Positions 60,343 through 64,000 of a stretch of DNA of 64,000 nt are shown piece by piece (the stretch's first letter is position 1; every line of letters starts with the position of its first letter). The notes under the pieces were generated by a model. The model ran no database searches. It saw only the letters and a list, made by a program, of their open reading frames with translations, and had not been told where the DNA came from. Location of the stretch: contig JACKJV010000002.1 in assembly GCA_020637775.1 (NCBI GenBank), positions 248,001-312,000 of the forward strand, written 5' to 3'. Made by a program: the position numbers and the translations under genes. This DNA is from Brucellaceae bacterium. GTDB lineage: Bacteria > Pseudomonadota > Alphaproteobacteria > Rhizobiales > Rhizobiaceae.

Positions 60343-61085
60343 TCGCCTGACATCCCCACCCGGCCAATGCCGGGAATTTTCAGGGCAGGGCGCCGCAGGT
60401 CGAAGCCGGCGACGAGGCCGAACATGTGCACTTCGAGGCCCGAGCGCAGGCCGGCGGCAAATCCCATCAGCCCGCCGAGCGAGAAATGCATGTCCGCGCC
60501 GTCGGGGGCGATGTCGAAGGCGAACAGGCCCGGCCGCCAGTCCCGCCCCACCGCGTGCGGCGGCAGCACGGCGTCGAGTTCGGGCACCGCGCGCAGCACA
60601 TGGGCGACGAAGGAATTGGAATTCGGCCCCGGCCAGATCGTGTAGCCGCCGCGGTGATTGTAGGGATAGGCGGCGATCGCCGCTTCGATCCTGGGGATCA
60701 GCCGCGCCGCGTCCGCGCCGCGCACGGTCTTCACGAAAAACGGCGTGTTGGAATACCAGCGGGCATCGGCGGCATAGGCATTGCGGCGTACCGGCTGCCC
60801 CCAGCCCACCTTGTCATAGCGGTTGTAGCGGCCTTCCGCCGGATCGAACGTGACGATCCAGCTATGCACCGAAAGCGCGCCCTTGAGGCCGCCCGTGCGC
60901 GCCGCCATGACATGGATGACCGGTTCGTCAAGCGTTGCGGCGGGTGGCAGCACACCGGACGATGTCCAGTCGGCCTGCCGCCATGAGCCGGGCCGCTCCA
61001 CCGACATCCACCACGCGGCAGAGGCCAGCGAGGGAAGCAGGAAGAAGACGGTGAAGAGGATGGAAAGCCGCTTGAAAAATCGCAT
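60282..61085 (-). CDS. DUF3750 family protein
   Basis: A 267-residue protein with an N-terminal hydrophobic segment (residues 5-25, MRFFKRLSILFTVFFLLPSL), either a signal anchor or a cleaved signal. The conserved DUF3750 core contains HSWIVTFDPAEGRYNRYDKV, NHRGGYTIWPGPNSNSFVAH and RDWRPGLFAFDIAPDGADMH. No enzymatic role is established. The asparagine/serine segment resembles papain-like folds, but this is a guess. ATG 61085 has no strong ribosome binding site; 61106 and 61118 are also in frame. It overlaps the SDR gene end by 61 bp. Confidence 0.82.
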   Translation of the reverse strand: MRFFKRLSILFTVFFLLPSLASAAWWMSVERPGSWRQADWTSSGVLPPAATLDEPVIHVMAARTGGLKGALSVHSWIVTFDPAEGRYNRYDKVGWGQPVRRNAYAADARWYSNTPFFVKTVRGADAARLIPRIEAAIAAYPYNHRGGYTIWPGPNSNSFVAHVLRAVPELDAVLPPHAVGRDWRPGLFAFDIAPDGADMHFSLGGLMGFAAGLRSGLEVHMFGLVAGFDLRRPALKIPGIGRVGMSGDQALSSRMPADRKPPSTASV

Positions 61086-61161
61086 GCGCTCGGGTCCGTA
61101 TGGCATCCTGACCGGCAATGGCCGTTTGAACGGTATCTGGAATGGAAAATGAGGTCAAAAC

Positions 61162-62169
61162 ATGGACAATCCCGTGCTGGTTGAAGTGACGCGCGGCAAC
61201 CGGGTGGAAAGCCGGCATCGCGGCGCCTTCGTGATCATCGACGCCGGCGGCCAGATGGTTGCGGCCAGCGGCGATATCGAACGCCCGGTCTTTCCGCGCT
61301 CCGCCGTCAAGGCCATACAGGCCTTGCCCCTCGTCGAAAGCGGCGCGGCCGACGCGTTCGGCTTCGGCGAGGCCGACCTGGCGCTGGCCTGCGCCTCCCA
61401 TTCCGGCGAACCGGGCCACGTGGAGCGCGCCGCCGCCATGCTGGCCAGCGCCGGCCTGTCCGAGGCCGATCTGGAATGCGGCAGCCACTGGGCGGCGGAC
61501 CCCGCCGTGCTGATCGAACAGGCCCGCGCCATGGACCGGCCGGGCCAGTTGCACAACAATTGCTCCGGCAAGCACGCGGGCTTCCTGTGTACCTGCCGCC
61601 ACCTCGACTTCGGAACAAGTGGCTATGTCACGCCCGGCCACGCCGAGCAGCGCCTCATCGCCGAGACCATGACCGCCGTCACCGGTGCGGCCCATGACGC
61701 CGGCAATGCGGCCACCGACGGCTGCGCCATCCCCACCTATGCCGTGCCGCTGACGGCGCTGGCCGAAGGCTTCGCCCGCATGGCGACGGGGCAGGGGCTC
61801 GAACCTGTCCGCGCCGCCGCCGCGCGCCGCCTCCTTGCCGCCTGCATGGCCGATCCCTGGTTCATGGCCGGCACGGATCGTTTCGACACCCGCGTCATGC
61901 AGGCCGCGCCCGGCAGGGTTTTTCTGAAGATCGGCGCGGAAGGCGTGTTCTGCGCTGCCCTTCCGGACCTGGGCCTTGGCATTGCGCTGAAGGCCGACGA
62001 TGGCGCCGAGCGCGCCGCCGAGACCATGGTCGCCGCCGTGCTGGCTTACGCCGCGGCCGGGCGCGACGATGATCTCGCCGCCTGTCTGGAAACCTTCGCC
62101 CGCCGCCCCGTGCTCAACCGCAACGGCGAAACGGTGGGCGAAATCCGCCCCGCCGCGCCGCTGGCGTGA
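61162..62169 (+). CDS. ansA: L-asparaginase, Rhizobium etli AnsA type (class 3)
   Basis: This enzyme hydrolyses asparagine to aspartate and ammonia. 335 residues of the serine-lysine asparaginase family first known from Rhizobium etli, unrelated to E. coli AnsB. The first Ser-x2-Lys pair is Ser47-Lys50 in FPRSAVKAIQ. The second conserved serine region is ACASHSGEPGH near residue 79, and LHNNCSGKHAGFL carries the metal/cysteine site. GAGG precedes ATG 61162. It is expressed alone. Confidence 0.93.
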   Translation: MDNPVLVEVTRGNRVESRHRGAFVIIDAGGQMVAASGDIERPVFPRSAVKAIQALPLVESGAADAFGFGEADLALACASHSGEPGHVERAAAMLASAGLSEADLECGSHWAADPAVLIEQARAMDRPGQLHNNCSGKHAGFLCTCRHLDFGTSGYVTPGHAEQRLIAETMTAVTGAAHDAGNAATDGCAIPTYAVPLTALAEGFARMATGQGLEPVRAAAARRLLAACMADPWFMAGTDRFDTRVMQAAPGRVFLKIGAEGVFCAALPDLGLGIALKADDGAERAAETMVAAVLAYAAAGRDDDLAACLETFARRPVLNRNGETVGEIRPAAPLA

Positions 62170-62186
62170 TCGCCGCATGAAGCGCC

Positions 62187-63557
62187 TCACCCGGTCGCGT
62201 TGCGCTCCACGGTGAGATGCGGCCAGCCGGCCGCCCCCCGGATGGCCAGGTCGCCGGTGACCGCCTCGCTCCAGCGATAACCGACGATGGCGCCGTTTGG
62301 CGTGTCCGCGATCATGTTCCCGGAAATCACGGCCCGGCCCGCGCCCTCGGCCACGCTGACGGCGATGCCGGTGCCGCAGGCGCGGATGACATTGCCGCTG
62401 GCCACCACATTGCGCAGAAAGGCACCCCAGCCCAGATGCAGCCCGTAGCGAGGCGCGCCTTCCACCGTGTTGCCGGAAACGGACGTGTCCGCCTCCGCCG
62501 TGATGGCGACGCCGAAGCCGGGCGCATCGGCCGGGTAGGGGCCTTGCGTGGAAAGGTTGCGTACCAGGTTGCCCTGGATCACGGCCAGCCGCCCGCCCTC
62601 GTTGAAATTGACCGCCGAGATGCCGTTGGCCGCACCATCCACGATATTGCCGGCGATCACCGCGCCCTCGAAGGCGAATTCCGTGTAGAGCGCGGTCTCG
62701 CCCGAGCGCAGGCAGGTATTCCCCTGGGCGATCATGTTGGACGCCGAATTGGCGCGGATGGCGGAAAAGGCGCAGTCCGACACGCTGTTATTGGCGATTG
62801 TCACGCCGCCGGCGCGAAACAGGTTGATGCCATTGCCATATTGCCCGGTGCCACCCTTGCGCGCGCCGATGCGCGCAATCCGGTTGTTCGTGACGAACGA
62901 CCCGTCATGGGCGGCCTGCCAGCGATGGATGAGCAGCCCGCCATTGCCGCAATCCTCCACCGTGTTGCCGGTGACGGTGAGGCCGGCCGACTCCACCGCG
63001 TAAAGCGCATGATCCTGCGCGCCGGAAAGGGTGCTGCGCTCGATGCGCCCGCCACAGCGTTCCATGACGATGGCGCTCTTGCCCGCACCGGTGATCTCGC
63101 AACCGTCAATGGTGACGCTGGCCACGCGCCTGAGGTCGATCAGCCCCTGCGTCTGGTCCGACAGCCAGCGGTTCTGTCCGTCGATGGTGAGGCCCGTCAG
63201 CGAGAGAGACGCGCAGTCCTCGCCGGCGAACAGGTGACCATTGCCGGTATAGACGATGCGCGTGGCCCCCGGCACACCGGAAAGCCGCAGCCGGTCCGGC
63301 AAGGTCAGGTTGGAAACGGCATAGTCGCCCGGCGGCAGGAAAACCGGCTGGTCGCGCCGCGCCGCCTCGTCCAGCATGCGCTGGAAGACGCGCGACTGGT
63401 CATCGAGCGCGCCGGGCCGCACGCCCATTTCGCTTGCCGGTATGGAGCCGCGCATGGCAGCATTCTCGAACAGGCTCCGCGCGCTGGCCGGAATTGGCAC
63501 GGCCGCCGCGGCTGCGGCGGGCACAAAAGCGGAGAAAAACCGGCGTCTGTCCATCAT
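62187..63557 (-). CDS. Tat-exported right-handed beta-helix repeat protein (TIGR03808-like)
   Basis: A 456-residue exported protein. The twin-arginine signal MMDRRRFFSAF is followed by a hydrophobic stretch ending PIPASA. The mature part is a pectate-lyase-like beta helix with about ten rungs (VTIDGCEITGAG, LTVTGNTVEDCGNG, VTIANNSVSDCAFS, AVIQGNLVRN, TSVSGNTVEGAP). The order and length match the family of twin-arginine translocated repeat proteins TIGR03808, with no known substrate. The start was chosen at the ATG pair 63557/63554 just before the arginines, with GGGAC upstream. An extension to 63773 would overlap the divergent permease gene. Confidence 0.88.
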   Translation of the reverse strand: MMDRRRFFSAFVPAAAAAAVPIPASARSLFENAAMRGSIPASEMGVRPGALDDQSRVFQRMLDEAARRDQPVFLPPGDYAVSNLTLPDRLRLSGVPGATRIVYTGNGHLFAGEDCASLSLTGLTIDGQNRWLSDQTQGLIDLRRVASVTIDGCEITGAGKSAIVMERCGGRIERSTLSGAQDHALYAVESAGLTVTGNTVEDCGNGGLLIHRWQAAHDGSFVTNNRIARIGARKGGTGQYGNGINLFRAGGVTIANNSVSDCAFSAIRANSASNMIAQGNTCLRSGETALYTEFAFEGAVIAGNIVDGAANGISAVNFNEGGRLAVIQGNLVRNLSTQGPYPADAPGFGVAITAEADTSVSGNTVEGAPRYGLHLGWGAFLRNVVASGNVIRACGTGIAVSVAEGAGRAVISGNMIADTPNGAIVGYRWSEAVTGDLAIRGAAGWPHLTVERNATG

Positions 63558-63657
63558 TGGCACAAGTCCCGTTGTCAAACCGGTTGACATGCGCGGACCG
63601 TGCCAGGAAGGATGAACCACCTGTATCGCAGCGTGGTTCGGGAAGGGGCGGCAGAAG

Positions 63658-64000
63658 ATGGTGTCGGTGGCCGATAGCGCCCGCAATCTCGCGTTCATCC
63701 TTCTGGTCGTCTGCCTGACGGGCTGGCTGTTGTGGATCGGCTCGGCCGTGCTCTGGCCCATCTTCGCGGCCATTCTGAGCGCCTATATCCTGACCGGCGC
63801 GGCGGAATTCATGAACCGCGTGCCGGTGCTCAAGCTGGCGCCGCGCTGGCTGCGCAATCTGGCGGTCGCGGCCGCCTTCGCCGCCGTGCTGCTGCTGTTT
63901 GCCGCCATTGTCGGCTCGACGGTGGACAGCCTGATCCGCGTGGCGCCCACCTATCAGCAGAATCTCGTCAGCCTGGCAGGCCAGCTTGGCCGGTGGGCCG
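63658..64000 (+). CDS. AI-2E family (PerM-like) permease, N-terminal part (cut by window edge)
   Basis: The frame opens at ATG 63658, preceded by GGAAGGGG, and remains open to the right edge. About 114 residues are visible. They contain two membrane segments (about residues 10-37, FILLVVCLTGWLLWIG and on, and 65-85) separated by the family motif WPIFAAILSAYILTGAAEF. The next part, VDSLIRVAPTYQQNLVSLAG, matches the start of the periplasmic region of AI-2E transporters. These are predicted exporters or channels of uncertain substrate. It diverges from the Tat protein gene. Confidence 0.8.
   Translation, partial: MVSVADSARNLAFILLVVCLTGWLLWIGSAVLWPIFAAILSAYILTGAAEFMNRVPVLKLAPRWLRNLAVAAAFAAVLLLFAAIVGSTVDSLIRVAPTYQQNLVSLAGQLGRWA

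Overview
The window is high-GC, densely coded DNA from an alphaproteobacterium, most likely Hyphomicrobiales/Rhizobiales (inference). Supporting content: a betCBA operon that includes choline sulfatase, a Rhizobium etli AnsA-type asparaginase, a wreU/wreQ/wreV-like QuiNAc set, a GMP domain fused to an AGE-family (Rhizobium-type) phosphomannose isomerase, an NsrR-like regulator beside a group III truncated globin, a TIGR03808-type Tat repeat protein, and a DUF3750 protein. About 59 protein genes (two cut by the window edges) and two tRNA genes are supported. No insertion sequence, prophage or CRISPR array was seen.

Layout. 1-6.1 kb: the end of pyruvate phosphate dikinase, two small unknown genes, an acyl-CoA ligase, a DUF1499 membrane protein, an MBL-fold hydrolase and BioY. 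6.1-15 kb: surface polysaccharide genes, with a WecA/WbpL-like initiating transferase, a sugar epimerase/reductase, a WbpM-like dehydratase, a GT2 glycosyltransferase and rmlACBD for dTDP-L-rhamnose. 15-26.1 kb: a serralysin-type RTX metalloprotease and a two-gene type I secretion system on the minus strand, separated by tRNA-Gln and the plus-strand cysD-cysNC-cysQ sulfate activation operon. 26.4-29.8 kb: a DegT aminotransferase, an MFS transporter and a TPR-methyltransferase. 29.8-36.4 kb: a six-gene minus-strand catabolic operon (TRAP dctPQM, cyclase, FAH-family hydrolase, GMC oxidoreductase) diverging from a TetR regulator. 37.1-41.9 kb: a LysR regulator diverging from an MttB-family methyltransferase and a TMADH-like N-methyl amine demethylase.

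42-49.5 kb: a small membrane protein behind a perfect palindrome, an O-antigen ligase, a split transketolase with an SDR, a DUF6522/NsrR/globin cluster with a 36-residue ORF, 5-formyl-THF cyclo-ligase, a 50-residue protein with an internal duplication, and tRNA-Pro. 49.7-53.5 kb: phosphomannomutase and a GMP-AGE fusion, which together can make GDP-mannose from fructose-6-phosphate. 53.5-58.2 kb: betCBA behind a BetI-like palindrome but without betI. 58.4-64 kb: a thiolase and an SDR, DUF3750, asparaginase, a Tat beta-helix protein and the start of an AI-2E family permease.

Themes: envelope polysaccharide and nucleotide-sugar supply (dTDP-Rha, UDP-QuiNAc-like sugar, GDP-Man, ligase); protein export; and use of sulfated or methylated compounds (choline-O-sulfate, betaines, N-methyl amines). 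Functions are family-level readings made by eye. Start codons were chosen from Shine-Dalgarno sequences and family fit.
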